64,000 bases of DNA from Beaufortia kweichowensis (taxonomy: Eukaryota > Chordata > Actinopteri > Cypriniformes > Gastromyzontidae), in contig CM032794.1 in NCBI GenBank assembly GCA_019155185.1, positions 10,579,988-10,643,987 of the forward strand, read 5' to 3'. Below the pieces are notes generated by a model. It ran no database searches. It was not told the origin of the DNA and saw only the letters and a program-made list of their open reading frames with translations. Both the position numbers and the translations under genes were made by a program. Each line of letters begins with the position of its first letter. Position 1 is the first letter of the stretch. Positions 27,229 to 40,346 of this stretch are shown here, piece after piece.

Positions 27229-28144
27229 TTGCTCACAGACGCTTTTGGAGACGTGTTGTACGCTGTACATGATCTAGCCACGTGTATCTAGTTTGCAGAG
27301 ATGCACTTCATTTCTCTTATCGGATAGCCAGACATATATGGTTATCGGTGATGATCTAGAACAGTCACTTTGATCAAAGGTTGTGCCGCTACCAAAAACG
27401 ATTCTGCTTGTGGTGCGCTGTACCTAACAGACATTCCACTAAGAGAATAAATCACATCCTACGTGTGTGACAGATTCGAAGTCAAAGTTGTGTCAAAGTG
27501 TTGTGTCGAAGTCAAAGTCTATAACCCAGCCGTGAAAATATCTAAGGGAGTCGCATATATATATAAAAAAATAGTTGAGATGTGTTGATGCTCTCAAATA
27601 TTAGAATTCAAGTTCAAACGAGTTCAAAGGATAAATAAAAAAACATCCTTCTACAAGTCTGAATCTCATGTACTTACATTTTATTCCTCTCCTGATTTTA
27701 AACTGACACATCTTAGAAAATGTCTCACCATAGGAAAATAATCATTTATTCATATCTTTGCATAATTGGCATTTAGTAATTACTTGTAAATTCGTTTGAT
27801 ATAAAAAGTACACACAAAACCTGTGGAAAAACATCAAATCACACCCTAGTGGTTGGTTTTGAATATAAATCAAAAAGCTGAAAGCTTAAAGCAGTGGCAG
27901 ATTTATTCAAGGACATGTTGATGTAAAAATAATATGAAGCTTATTATTGTTAGTTTTTATCTAGAAGCGTAATGATGTTACATCTTTACAATGTTGAAAG
28001 CAAAAGTGATAATTTTGATTATCTGCAGCACAAGAGATCTACTGTGGCATTTAAAACTGTACAAACAACAATAAAAGAAGTATCAAGAGATAGACAGCAT
28101 TCTGGTATTAGAAAACCACAAGATGACGGTATAAGCTGTCCTGT
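27229..28144 (-). other. ncapg2 3' UTR and short ncapg2-ptprn2 intergenic interval
   Basis: No coding sequence seen. Reading the minus strand from the ncapg2 stop, the first AATAAA signal I see is at 27907-27902, suggesting a 3' UTR of about 240 nt. That leaves roughly 0.7 kb before the RE1/CRE region of ptprn2. The polyadenylation site is inferred from the hexamer only. Confidence 0.5.
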
Positions 28145-31100
28145 CTAACTGTCTGATTGTTGGCATGGAGTTATGATATCATTCAACATCCTGACAGTGG
28201 ATTCATAGATGGCCCTGAGATGGTGAAACAAAAGAACAAAACAACATTAACTGTCACACAGCTATTAAAGGTGGATTGTCTGTTTGCAATGAAAACAAAA
28301 CTGTGAAGGATAGATATTTAATCTATTTAAATCTACTGCCAATTAGTCAGGCTGACACAACATTGAAAATACATGGCAAGAAAAAAAGAAAAATAAATAA
28401 TAATAATAATCGGTAACAGGAAAAACTTTTCTGTGTTGTGAAAACCAGACATAAAACATTGACTGAACAGACTCATGTATTCTATACAGTCTTATTTTCA
28501 TTTACATAAAATTAAATATGGCGTCTACCATGACTAATGACTAAAGCATGCTAAATCTATTACCTCTGGATATTTTCAGCGTTTTCTGCAGTGATGTCGT
28601 AATGGCTCTGTATTTGTCTGCGTACTGACACACCAATTTCCTTCAACTCTACGTTAAATGCATCAGCTGCAATAAACAAAATAAAATAGTTTAAAAGTAA
28701 AAAACCCCTACAGATCCTTTATTTGTCATTTTATCACAGAAACACATCAAATCCAGTCTTGCAGTTTACTCATGCTTGAGTTTCAAACAAAAAGCTATAT
28801 TAATGTCAAATATCATGAGTAAATGACAGAATTTGTAAGAATAAAATGTTAAAGAAATATGATTATAACTCACTTTGTTTGATGACGGTTAGAACGTGTG
28901 TAACTGCAGCCCACTGTGGGATGCTATCGATGGCCTCTGAATCTATAGAGGAGCTCATTTCAGACAGAAAAAACCTAGAAAATATTGACAAAAAGTGTTT
29001 AAAACCGATGAGAGGTTTTAAATTAAGTAAATGTATAGTCTTTTGGATATCAATGTTTTTTTATGTTACCTGGTAACTGCAGGAGATCTGAGGATAACTT
29101 TGAGTATAGTGTTTGAGAGAGGTGGAAGATCATCAAGTGTCTCTGGTGTCAACACCTCTTCCACATGAGAGATCTACATGAAGAAACAAGCTCATTAATT
29201 TCTTAATAATTTTTATTTTTTATATTTTATTTATTTATCAATGCCTTACACATATTAATTTGATCCTTCAAAGACTATAACAGGCCTCCCACATTGTTTG
29301 GAGATTTACTTAAGAATAAGTGCTTATTGATGTCAGTCATTTTGTCACTTTTAAATAGGTCATTTATATTAGTAGTTCTGAATAAAACAAAGTATCGATA
29401 GCATACGGTCCACTCGACAACTATTGTAATTAAATAGATAACAGTACAATGTCACTCAAACATAGCAAAGCATTTTTAATAGCTCCTTATTGAAAAAAAA
29501 AAAAGATCAATGTGCTTTAGTATAACTGCTCATGTACCTTCTGCAGCGTGCGGCTGATGTCAATAATAACTGCTGCACAGAGTGATGAGAAGACTCCTGT
29601 AATGAACTCTGACTTTTCTGTTGTTAAATTAGTCACCAGCAGAAAGTCATGGAGATCTTCCTCAGAAGCGCAACACAGCTATAGACACATAAAAGAGACA
29701 CACTTCATTACACTTATGTCTATTATTGCATTAAACAAAGACACTGGAGAGCATTCAAATGATAATGATACTAAATTTAATTTAAAAACAGGGAGATACA
29801 GATTGATAAACCGGTCATCAACTTTTAAAAGGCCTCACCTTCTGACCCTCCTCTTTGTCTTTACGTAGTCGATGCGCAATAATCTCTACAACTTTCTGGA
29901 AGATGTTGGTCAAAATGCGAACAGTGAGGGTTAGCTGATCATTCTCCCCATCTGTCTTATGGGAAAGACAGGACTGTGCCACCTCAGCAAGCACAGCGAG
30001 TACATGAGGGACACACATGTATCCCTTCTCTAAATTAACACACATGCAATTGTTTATTTTAATACAAGCATTATGCCGTTTCTTAAAATATGCAGGGACT
30101 GTATTTTGTCTAAATACAAAACAAAAGCAATCTAATTAAAGGTCTCACCAGACTGCAGTACAGAAGCAACATGCTGTAGTAAGTGATCTCTGAAATCACT
30201 GTCTCCTACAGAAACCCGTAGCACATTCTTGCACACTATTAAACAACTCTGACAATGAAGGAGAAAAAAAGGAACTTTTAAATGTCTCTCACACCAAGCG
30301 ATTGTATGACATCGAAGACCAGAAATGTAAACATTAATTTAAAAACCTATATGATTAATAAGATCAACATCTTTCAAAAAGTAGTAAAAGTGAACATTCC
30401 ACTTACTTCTACTATACTCCTGCTTAAAGACAACTGCTGCTCATTACTGCAGCCGGTCAGAAAAGAAAGGATCTTCTTCTCCACCCAGGACACAGAAAGC
30501 TCCAGGGATCTCAGAAACTCTCGCTCCTCTGGGAACTACGATCAGAAAGAGGCGCCAACTTGACAACCAAACCATGTAACATTATAACAACACTAAAAGG
30601 ACAAAGTGATAAAAGTAAACCTTTGGTTCCCTAACATCCTTATATTTAAGTGTGTTTAGAGAATGTGTCCAATGTTTGAAACATGTAGACTCACTTTGTG
30701 TTGAAGGTGGATGCTGAGTCGGCCATGGATGATAAAAGCTCTTTGGGCTGTTTCAGTGATGGCCGTGCTGACCTCTGATCCACTCAAAGAAGAGAACAGC
30801 AGTGACTGGACACGTCAACCACACATGTACAGAAAAAAATATAAAGAGGGCACAAATGTGCATAAGGAAGGACAGATGAACTTTCCATTAGATAACAATG
30901 TGCAAGCATAATTTTTCATATCATGCTAGACCAAACAATATTAAAAGCTCATAATAGAGCTCTGACTAGGATAATAAGGCCAAAAACATCATATGTAACA
31001 GCTTTGTGCAACATTATCTACTAAGCACGATTCTTAAAAACCTACAATTACCTCATTGGCTTAATAACTGATGACAGCATAATATCCTGACACCGAATAA

Positions 31101-34100
31101 AAGAGAGACCTTGCGCTAATTCTCTGTAATATCACTAATTATCATGAATATGAGTAATCATCAAGCTCATGTCTATGGTACCTTCCATTTGTTGAGGGCA
31201 TTGTGTAGCTGTCTGATCTGATCCAGTGGCATGGTAAGCAGACAATCTCGTGTTTTAGGGTGCAACAGAAGGTAATCCAGATAGTCCAGGCCCAGATCTG
31301 GCTTAGACTCCTCCAGTCCATCAAAATGCACTTTGCCACTTGTATTTTCATCAGCCTGCTGATAAGGAAAAATTTAGGTGTATTTACATAGAATAGTATT
31401 ACACTAGAGCACACAAATTGTATACAAATTGCTTTAATTTGAATTCAAATGGGAACATTTTAGTTATAGTGTTAAATAACCCAATTATGGCAAGTTACCC
31501 GTTAACATAATGGAAAGACACACAAGAGATGACAGCATTTATCCAATGAGGAGCCTATTAAAAAAAAGTTACTAGTTTTTGACGCTCTGTGTTTCAAATT
31601 CTTTATGCAAAATGAATGAATAATAAAAATGCACATAAAACAATCACATAGGATATACTGCATTTCATTTAGTGCTGACTTGAATAACTCGATTAAAGCT
31701 GTAATGCACAGCACTTTTATGATAATATCCATCTTTCCCACAGTTTTGGCCTTTAGCAGGCGGGGAGACGGACAGCAGCGGAGATGAAATGGGAGAGAAG
31801 TATCATACAAAGATCTGCCCACAGAAACTGTCTCTGTAACGTTAACTGCTACGACAGTAGTTATTTTAAATGAAAACGACATTTAACACAGACATGGGCT
31901 TTCTTCTAAAAGCCCTAAAAGATGACAATGTTTAACACCTACTAAAAAGACATAAATGAAAACTACAATAAATAGGAATATCTATATTTTATCCAGCTGT
32001 AGATTTGACCTCTCTCATAGGTGCAACTTCTGTGAGCCAGTTCTCTATCAGTTCCACAATATGGCTGATCTGCCCCCAGCTACAGAGACACTCCACCGAC
32101 TGACTGTACGCCATCACTGCAGAGCCTGATTTCAGACTCCTCAATTGAGACATCACTTTACTCCTGCAGAGAGAGACACATAGTCATGAATACACCCAGA
32201 CTGTTTCACAGATCGCTCTCTAAAGCCTTCAAGACACATTCAATCCCTCCAGCATTAAAGTTTGCCTCTTAGATCAAAATGAAATCAGTTGGCTTTGAGA
32301 ATTGGCATTTCACTTTTAAGCCATACTGCTGTTTTGGGGAGATGGCTAAGACACCATGTGGAGCATGTTACGCACCCAGAAGAAAGGAAGACATTTGAAA
32401 ACGCTCTATTTGTCATTGATTTGTCCTTCTGAGGAATAGTTCACCTAAAAATGACAATTCTGAAATATTACCTCTAGAGATAAGGGTGAGTAGATGGCAG
32501 AATTTTTATTTCTGGCTGAACGATTTCTTTATAATGGGGTTTTTAATAATGTGAGCCGTGGTTGGAGGTTGCTGAATGAAAGTCATACTGACCTCAGAGC
32601 TGGAACAGCAGAGGCAGGAAGCAGAGAGGCTAGAAGAATGAGAGGGGCTTTACACCGCTCCTCCTGCTCACACACACACACACAATAATGTTGCACCTAC
32701 ATTGCATCAGCTCTGAAGATAATTACAGCTTTACTTTTTTAACCATCCCTTTGGTTCTCCATGGGTGATGGTGCATCTTACCTGAAAAACTTTGAGATAC
32801 TGTGGCAGTACAGAGGCAAACTTTGATGTGGTGTACTTGAAGGCCTCTTGGTTAGACTGGAGAGATTTCTGAACGCTTTTCCACAGAACGACTAATATCT
32901 CCAGTAAGCTGGCCATGGAGGCAGTGTCTTGCACTGAGAGAACATCCTCCAGCAACTAGTGATAATGACAAACACCCAAATAAAATAAACATTATAAATA
33001 ATGATCTTTAACATTTCAGATTTTTTTTCCGATCTTCAGTTTAGTTAGAGAATATATTTTGCTACGTTGTAAAAAGTAATTAAGATTTGTAACCGAATAT
33101 AAATATACATTTAAGAAGTCTTACTGTGCTGTTTTCTTTATTGCTGGATGCAAATTCGTCATCTCCTGAATTTTGAATGCACACATTCAGACACTTCCTG
33201 ATCACCAGCATAAGCTTAACTGCAAACATAAAGGACAGCGAGTTTGCATTAATGCTACTGATAAAGACAAACTACCTTACTAAGGTCTGAGTCTAAATAC
33301 AGTATTGGCAATAAGTCAAATCATAAAGCAATCTAACCTATATTAGCAGGAGCAGTGTAGAGATAGGCATAGCGGTAAAACTTGCGAGCTGCTCCAGGGT
33401 TTGTCTGAATCAGGGTGACGCATCGCTCACACCAGACAGTCTCTGACTGGTTGACTGGAAAGAATGAGTTGAAGAGGAGATTGACAATTCGCTTGGAGAC
33501 AGGAGGCGAGTCGATCTCCAAACGTGCCAGCAGGTGTTCCAGGGAACAAACTTTCCAAAACTTGACAAACAAAAAAACTGAATTAAGAATTCAATTTAAG
33601 CAGAAATAAAAAGATACAGCTTAGGAACTGCTTAAACTTGTACCTTGGCTGCCCGGACACCTTTGATCTTGAGGAGCATGCCCACAAACGCAACTCGCAC
33701 CTTTTCAGAGCTGTCGTGGAGGCTGCTCTTCAGTGCCGGCAATAGTTTTTCCATGAGCGGATGGCTTAAACTGTTATCCAGAATTATAGACATACACTGT
33801 AGAGAACACAAACAGGTCAACAATAATTAAGTCATGCACAAAAAGAATGAAAAGATATGAAGACCACAATAATTATTTTGTCTCATTACACAGAGGTGTC
33901 AGACACTAACCTCAGTTTTTAAGATAGCACAAGCTATAATTGTGTCCCTAAACATTATGCCCAGAAAAGTTCAAACTAATTATGAACACATTTAATAAAA
34001 TTTTGTGTTTTGCTTTTCAGGTTCAAAAGATTATAAAATCAGTGCTAACCTGTGGTATATAAATTAATGATTGGGTATGAGTAAATTCCATTCCAGTCTC

Positions 34101-37100
34101 TGCTTTATTTAAGGACTTTTTTAAGTCTGAAGCTTCTTAACAACTAAATCACAGTGAAATTAATTAGTAGACAGTGACCTTGCTCAAGCTGTAAAAGGCT
34201 TTAAATTGTATTTTGTTGCAGTGCTATTGTTCTGCATCTCTCTCTGATCTACACTTTTTTTTATCAAGTGGCTGACAAACAGGTAAATATCAGTTTGGGG
34301 TTTTACCATGAAGACAGAACAACGGACATCTGGAGAGCTGGTGTCATTTGCCAGCTGCAGGATGAGCTTCTGCAGAAGGTCTGTGATGACCGTGGATGGA
34401 ATAACCTCCCAGCAACGTGCCAGGACAGAACACACACCCAGCACTGCAGAGGAGCGCACTAGGGGCTGGTTGTCATCAAGAAGAGCCTATAGGGACACAA
34501 ATGGTCATTTTAAAGAAGTTACTTTATTGTACTTTGTACAATAGAAAGGAAAAATCCATGTATTTTGTTTGCTCATATTGAATGTCACAATGGTTGACAT
34601 ACAAAAAAAACAGAACATCAATAATTGAATTAACTGTCCACGTACAAACAGCAAGTCAAGTTGTTTCTGAACAGCCTGGTCTATCATCTCACTGTTCATG
34701 CTGGGGTCATGGATGGGAAAGGCCTCTGTAAAGAGCAGCGTGGCGTTGGCACGGACCTCAGAGTTAGTGGCCTGTTTAAAACAGTGACATGCAAATTAAG
34801 TAAAAATTTCAAAAAATTTAAAAGTAGACAGAGTAGCATCCATTTATACACAGAAAGTATTTATATTTACTGGTCAGGTATCATACAGAGGTTACATCAC
34901 TGATGTATTCATTCATGAATTCTTAAACTCAACAAACAGCATTCGCTTTTTAAATCATGGATTTGGATTTATGGGATAATTGGATTTATGATCCACCTTT
35001 AGTGCTTTCCACAGAATTGGCTTGTATAGTCTGTGCAGCATCTCATCAACTCCCTCTCGAAACTTCTGCTTGTGGAAATGAGTAAGGATCTACAGACACA
35101 AGGTACAATTTTTCATTTATATTATACTTGGATTCAAATTATTACCATTATAAAGAATGCATATGACATAACACAGTAACTTAAAAAATAATCAAATGAA
35201 TTTTTTTGGCTTTAAAACACCAGAAGTCAGCTAAAATGTCAAAAAGGTTCATCTTAATAAAAAACAACTTGAGTGTAATAATGCACTTCACTGCAATCTA
35301 ATTTAAATAGGATTTTAAGTTGACCTGTCTGACTTTGCTGTGTACAGATGAGTTTCTGTGGAGCAACAGAGCGTGTTGCATTATATCTTGAATGCAAGTG
35401 GATTCAATCTCCTCCAGGAAAGAGCCTGATGCTTTCCTCCATGCTCTGAAGTAAATCTCAGCTACATGTACAGACAGAGCTCTGGGGTTACAGGAGGAGA
35501 AATAAAGAATAACTGTGAAGATCAAAAGAAACAGTACATCAAACAAAACACTAACAATAACAACAACAGAAAAAGTAAAGTTGAAAGCATGCAATAAAAT
35601 GCTTGTGTATCCTTTGTAAAATTACATAAATAATATTACTGGACTTTATGCACCATTGGAAATAATTATATGTTTATACGTTTAAAAGTACAATGCACTG
35701 TGCACTGAAATGTGTAAATGTGCACCAAATAATTTGTTCTACATCAAAATGTTTTACCGTAACCCATTTAATTTAGACGTAAATTCCCATAAGATTAAGA
35801 CTTAGTCATATGAGTAGCCTAGTAAAAGCTATTTAATTTTATTTTAATCACACCTAAATGGTAATACCACATTTCTATAAGGGTACCCATAACTAAACTT
35901 TTGCATGATGCTGCATCTACGCAGTTAGGTGTAAAAATAACTATATATACACAACTGTGCAAAATAAAATAAGAATTACTGAGCACAACTTTAAGCGTTA
36001 TAAAAGAAAAGGTCATGAGCGTATAAAGTACTTTGGGAAAAACTGCAGCTGGTTCTTAATAGTTTCATGAATCATTCTAATGAAGCCTTCATTCCAGGAG
36101 AAGAGGAAGGCAAGGAACCGTTTCCCCTAGAAAAATAAGCAATAAACAAAGTTACACAAGTTAATCTATAGTAGAAATCACATCTGCCTCTCACAGAAGA
36201 TATACACATACCTCTTCTTGTTTGATATGAGAGGCGCTGAAAAAACATTGGAGCAAAGGATCAATGACCTGTTGACCCTTTTCAGATTCAAAGTCCACAC
36301 TGAGAAGCACCTCTCGCAGAGAACACAGCCTTCTGAGCTCACTTACCTGAAAACACACCCAAAATCTACAATACATCCTGATAACATCATGATTTTACAA
36401 CATAATGATACACAAGAAGTACCCAAATTTGAAAATACTGCATAGCTAAATGTGCAAAACATGTATAGATAAACTAAAATGGTTTAAGTACCGATTTCTC
36501 AATCGTAACAGTGTTCTCCAAACAAACAAGGAAAGCAGTCCAACCAAGTTCCTCTTTTCCTTTTAGATCCCGCTTCCACCAGCATTCAAACATCCAATGA
36601 ATAGCCTGCAGGAGAGGTGTCTGTGACAGTGGCAAAGCACTCTCTATACCTGCAATAAAACAATGTGTAAACAAATGGATTTTTTATTAAATATACTCTT
36701 CATTATGATTGGCACAATAGTGTACAATAGTGACAACCTGAGGTCAAACCTGCAAGCAATTTGCTTTCACACTTTTAATTTATTAACTTATATTGTCAAT
36801 TATAATTGTCATTGTTAGGTTTTCAAAAAATATTTTTAAGTGAGATGAAATGTGACCCTGCCTGTAAAAACCCAGCTGAAGTCATTTTTTGTTTTCTACA
36901 TAGTCATCCTATATAAATGTAAAAAACACTTTGTGAAAGTATAACCTTGATATCTTCAAAACTGAGTAAGGCTATGTCAAAGATTAAAATCATAGTAAAA
37001 TAAATAATTAAACTTATGATGCTCTTAATCTCCCAAAATTAGACTTTGAGAGGTTTTCAAAGGCAGGGTCACAAATATTAAATCAAGCATTCTGTAGCAC

Positions 37101-38240
37101 TAAGACTAAACACTGAAAGGACAACCAAATGTTTACATTTTGTCTAAATACATGTATTACAAGTATTTACTTACGGTTGAGTACTTGGGCACAGCCAAGA
37201 AGAGAGGTGTAAGTGTCATTTTCCTGCAAAATGTCTACAGACACTGTAGAAACAATGGTGACACCTTCTATTACTGCCATGGCTTGTATCTGAAGAATAG
37301 AACAAACAAAAAAGCAAAGTACTTGTTACTTTAACACAGTCTCCAAAGACGCTAGGTTTCCTCATGGAACTTTATCAATGCTTCAAACATGTACACCCAT
37401 TTACATAATTAACAAATTTTAAATGATTAAATTCCACACGTCACCTGCTCTTCAGACACCTCCACCTCCATGTCCCCAGCATCCTCCTCAGCACCAGTGA
37501 TCCAGCGCTCTGGAGGATGAACAGTGAGCGTGTGCTGCAGTAACTTCAGCAGTCTCTCCCACAGCTCCTGCCTCTGACTCCTCTGCAGTTCTGACAGAAC
37601 CTCCGCCAGGTCAAATGGATCTGCTCCATCCTTCTAAAACACCAATGAACAAAATAACACATTTTCACAGTTGTTTCTGAATCAAAGACTTATGTATGAA
37701 GTCTTTATACACACAACATACTCGTGACTTTTTGAAATTATATAGTATATCTCCAAGGGAAATTCCAGGGTTGTGGACACGAAATTTTAAGTCAAAACAT
37801 GATATATTCATTTTTACAGAATGTATTTATTATCAATAGGCTATATTATAGCATATGTTTATATTTGACAAACTGTTGATAGAGTCCAGATGAAAAAAAA
37901 GTTCTTCAAGGAAAATAAAATAGTTTAATTTTAATTGTCATAAGCCCATTTATAAGAAATATCGACTGTATATGGATGTGACAAGTCTGAAAACAGCTAT
38001 TTACCTGACTATAAAAAACCATGCTTTAAATATAAACATTTGCACGATTGTCAATGCACGGTTGATATTTGCACGGAATTGTCTATAAGTTTTGTCGTTT
38101 ATGCCATACGTTGTTGTAAATACAAACTTGTGGAGAAGTAAAAAGATGTAAAGGAAACTCACATGCAACTTGATGAAGTTCAGAAAATCCTGGACGTGTT
38201 CATGATGGACTGAGTCCAGAAACAGCTTTCGTTTCGACAT
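28145..38240 (-). CDS. ncapg2: ncapg2, condensin II non-SMC subunit G2, complete
   Basis: HEAT-repeat subunit of condensin II, which compacts mitotic chromosomes from within the nucleus (family knowledge). I rebuilt 26 coding exons: 38240-38163, 37633-37445, 37289-37175, 36649-36492, 36346-36212, 36126-36032, 35481-35325, 35089-34997, 34771-34646, 34486-34307, 33796-33644, 33560-33338, 33219-33125, 32955-32782, 32663-32593, 32163-32010, 31355-31182, 30805-30695, 30535-30407, 30248-30149, 30029-29839, 29678-29538, 29173-29070, 28974-28874, 28666-28564 and 28214-28145. Together they make 3420 nt in one frame, 1139 residues; human is about 1143. Landmarks shared with human include AEIYFRAWRKASG, NSEVRAN, DTSSPDVRCSVF, SLHDSSEKVRVAFV, VWCERCVTL, KFASVLPQYLKVF, CLCSWGQ and RLSIHLQHK. 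Least certain are the starts of exon 17 (31355 or 31358) and exon 18 (upstream acceptor chosen because the joined protein then aligns without a gap). Exons 7 and 16 have weak GTCAA donors. Confidence 0.95.
32431..32530. mobile_element. short fold-back MITE in ncapg2 intron 15
   Basis: The left end GAGGAATAGTTCACCTAAAA and the right arm GGGTGAGTAGATGGCAGAAT ending near CTGAACGATTTC are the two inverted arms of the same family as the element at 5752. Here they are separated by only about 35 bp. It sits about 60 bp beyond the donor site of ncapg2 exon 15. Confidence 0.65.
36851..37073. mobile_element. TIR DNA element, copy 2 (TGTGACCCTGCC ends), 223 bp
   Basis: The left end TGTGACCCTGCC and right end GGCAGGGTCACA are exact 12-bp inverted repeats. 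The interior shares AACCCAGCTGAAGTCATTTT and TATAACCTTGATATCTTCAA with the decayed copy at 3660, so this is a repeat family. Non-autonomous, with no coding capacity. It lies in ncapg2 intron 3. Confidence 0.75.
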
Positions 38241-38536
38241 TTTAACAAGAGTCCTACCAGGAAGAACAGATGTGGAATCAATACTGGAATAACAACATTT
38301 AACTGTTTATTCATGCACAGATCATACTTTAATCATATGGTTCTCTTACGTAAGCAAATAACATACCCCAAAACTGCTTACAATGCTAACAAGTCATTAA
38401 CCGAATATTTCGACAACACACAGTAAAGGCATTAATCGCAGATTTACATTAAAAGCAGTGTCTGTATTAATTTTCTACACAAACCTGTCACATTTGTTTA
38501 CATACAGAAAATCACTCCACTCCGCCCGTTTCGATA

Positions 38537-38573
38537 TTTCCCCGCTCAAAATCAAAGAAGCGTCATGACGTCA
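38537..38573. promoter_or_regulatory. ncapg2 promoter: E2F-like site and CRE
   Basis: TTTCCCCGC (38537-38545) is an E2F-like sequence and TGACGTCA (38566-38573) a full CRE. Both lie about 300-335 bp upstream of the ncapg2 start codon in a small GC-richer patch. An E2F-type input would suit a mitotic gene. A non-coding first exon ending near a donor-like GTTTGT at about 38485 is possible, because an acceptor-like TAG precedes the coding exon. Confidence 0.4.
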
Positions 38574-38599
38574 GACGTAAAGTTGTTGTTTACGACGTG

Positions 38600-40334
38600 T
38601 TGTGTGACAGCGCCATCTGCTGTACAGGAGATGAGCAGCGCTTTTAATGTAATAATACACGTAATAATACTATCGATAAACAGTATTTAACATTTGTATA
38701 TACCATTCTTTGAAGAATATACAATACTTTTAAACACGTTTCAGACGCGTACTGCTATGACGGAACATCGACTGTGTTCATTAGTTATGCAAAACCGAAA
38801 ACTAGCAATTAATGTACACCAGATGGCGATAAAGAACGCCGTAATAAATGACCCTTGGGCAAAATGTATTTTGGGTTATGCATGTATCGTACATACGTGT
38901 AATATTCGGATGATACATAACATTTGTAATTACAATTAGGCATAGCTGAGATTAAGCAAACAAATGGGAGCAAAGGCAGATTATTGGCCATTGTATTTTA
39001 ATAGGTTGCTTTAACATTTTAAACAAACAACCAATTATGAAGCATACAGTATCAAAAAGAAACAACAGTATGAAGAGACAAAAAAAGGGAACAGTAAAGT
39101 AATGATAATAACAATAATAATAATAACAACAACAACAGTAACAATAATATAACAAATCAATAGTATTTATATAAGAAAACATTGAGTTTTGCCTTAAAAT
39201 AGTATAATTTACTTTTACAGTATAAAAGTCTGACATGTTGATATCTGAAAACATAACCTGGAGACTAAAGTTCCTCATGCATATTTTTAAGTGTCTCCAA
39301 TATAATTTTATCATGCACAATGCATAGAGAAGAATAAGGCTGAAAATCTCCCCGACAGCCATTTCACAGTCTTTAAACAATCCTAAACAATAAACATCGT
39401 GACCAGTAACATACAAACACATTTCACATATTACATACATAAACTAGCTTCCTTGCTCTAATACAACCTGACAAATCTCTTGCAATGAATATCAAACTGT
39501 ACAGGCATTTGTGTGCTATGCAATAGAAAACAAGTGAAATACTTTTAAAATAAAGTATTATCAATGGATACTTTTATGAAGAGCTATACGTAACTAGAAT
39601 TTACACTACTCCATAGATGAACAGAGATAAATTAAAATAAGGGTAAAAGTCAAAATCAGAGCAGCATAAATTCTAAGCAAAAGTGTTCACATATATGCAT
39701 ACAGTGTCTTTTTCATTTGCAACCCACATTTGCAAATGTGACCCAAAACCACCTCTTTGGCCATGTGTTGTATGTAATTTTCTGCCTTAACAACGCTACA
39801 AGAACATGTCTGACTTCCATGTAATACAAAACCCAGCATTCTAAAACTGAGAATATTATAAAAATAACAGTGAATGTGTAAACATTGATACTGACAAGGA
39901 GATTACTAGTGTCACTCCATGTCAGTCAAAGCATTGTTTAGTTATTTTGCAGTAACGTTTGCATAACTTTAGTGTCAATGATCTAGTGACAAAGTAAAGC
40001 GTGTACAATGTGTTGTATATAGATGGCTAAAGCAACAGACTGATTTAATCTTTGGAGAAAACGAGGGTAAATGGAGAACTGATGCTTGGCAATTTTAAGC
40101 TTTTCTGAAAATACGAGAATTTTTTTAGGCCAGTGTGAATCCCAGTAGATGTAGCCTGATTTAGTAAGGCAAACACCACTACGGAATTACTGAATGCCTT
40201 TCCTCAGTAGATTATCTTATGCGGGTTTTGCCATACCAGTGTCCCAGTTACCCACAGTTCCATTCAAATGCTTTTTTCTGCTTTCTTACATGGACCACTG
40301 CATCTAAATGACTTTACAATCCAATTAACTGCAT
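38600..40334 (-). other. esyt2 3' UTR and ncapg2-esyt2 intergenic interval
   Basis: No exon recognised. The minus strand carries several weak polyadenylation hexamers (ATTAAA at about 40044 and 38997), so the end of the esyt2 transcript cannot be fixed. A triplet repeat (AAT/AAC)n occupies about 39104-39150. Long open frames here are Tyr/Cys-rich translations of AT-rich sequence and not credible. Confidence 0.6.
39104..39150. repeat. AAT/AAC trinucleotide repeat
   Basis: Alternating ATA and ACA triplets (ATAATAATAACAACAACAAC) with few interruptions, between ncapg2 and the esyt2 stop. Likely polymorphic. Confidence 0.85.
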
Positions 40335-40346
40335 CTAAATGACTTT
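40297..40346. repeat. 19-bp direct repeat across the esyt2 stop codon
   Basis: ACTGCATCTAAATGACTTT occurs at 40328-40346 (holding the esyt2 stop at 40337-40335) and again at 40297-40315, period 31 bp, in the adjoining 3' UTR. A small recent duplication. Confidence 0.9.

Noticed and set aside
38952..39440. 162-codon minus-strand open frame downstream of esyt2
   Set aside because: Tyr/Cys-rich translation of the AAT/AAC repeat and AT-rich 3' UTR; no domain and no splicing context.
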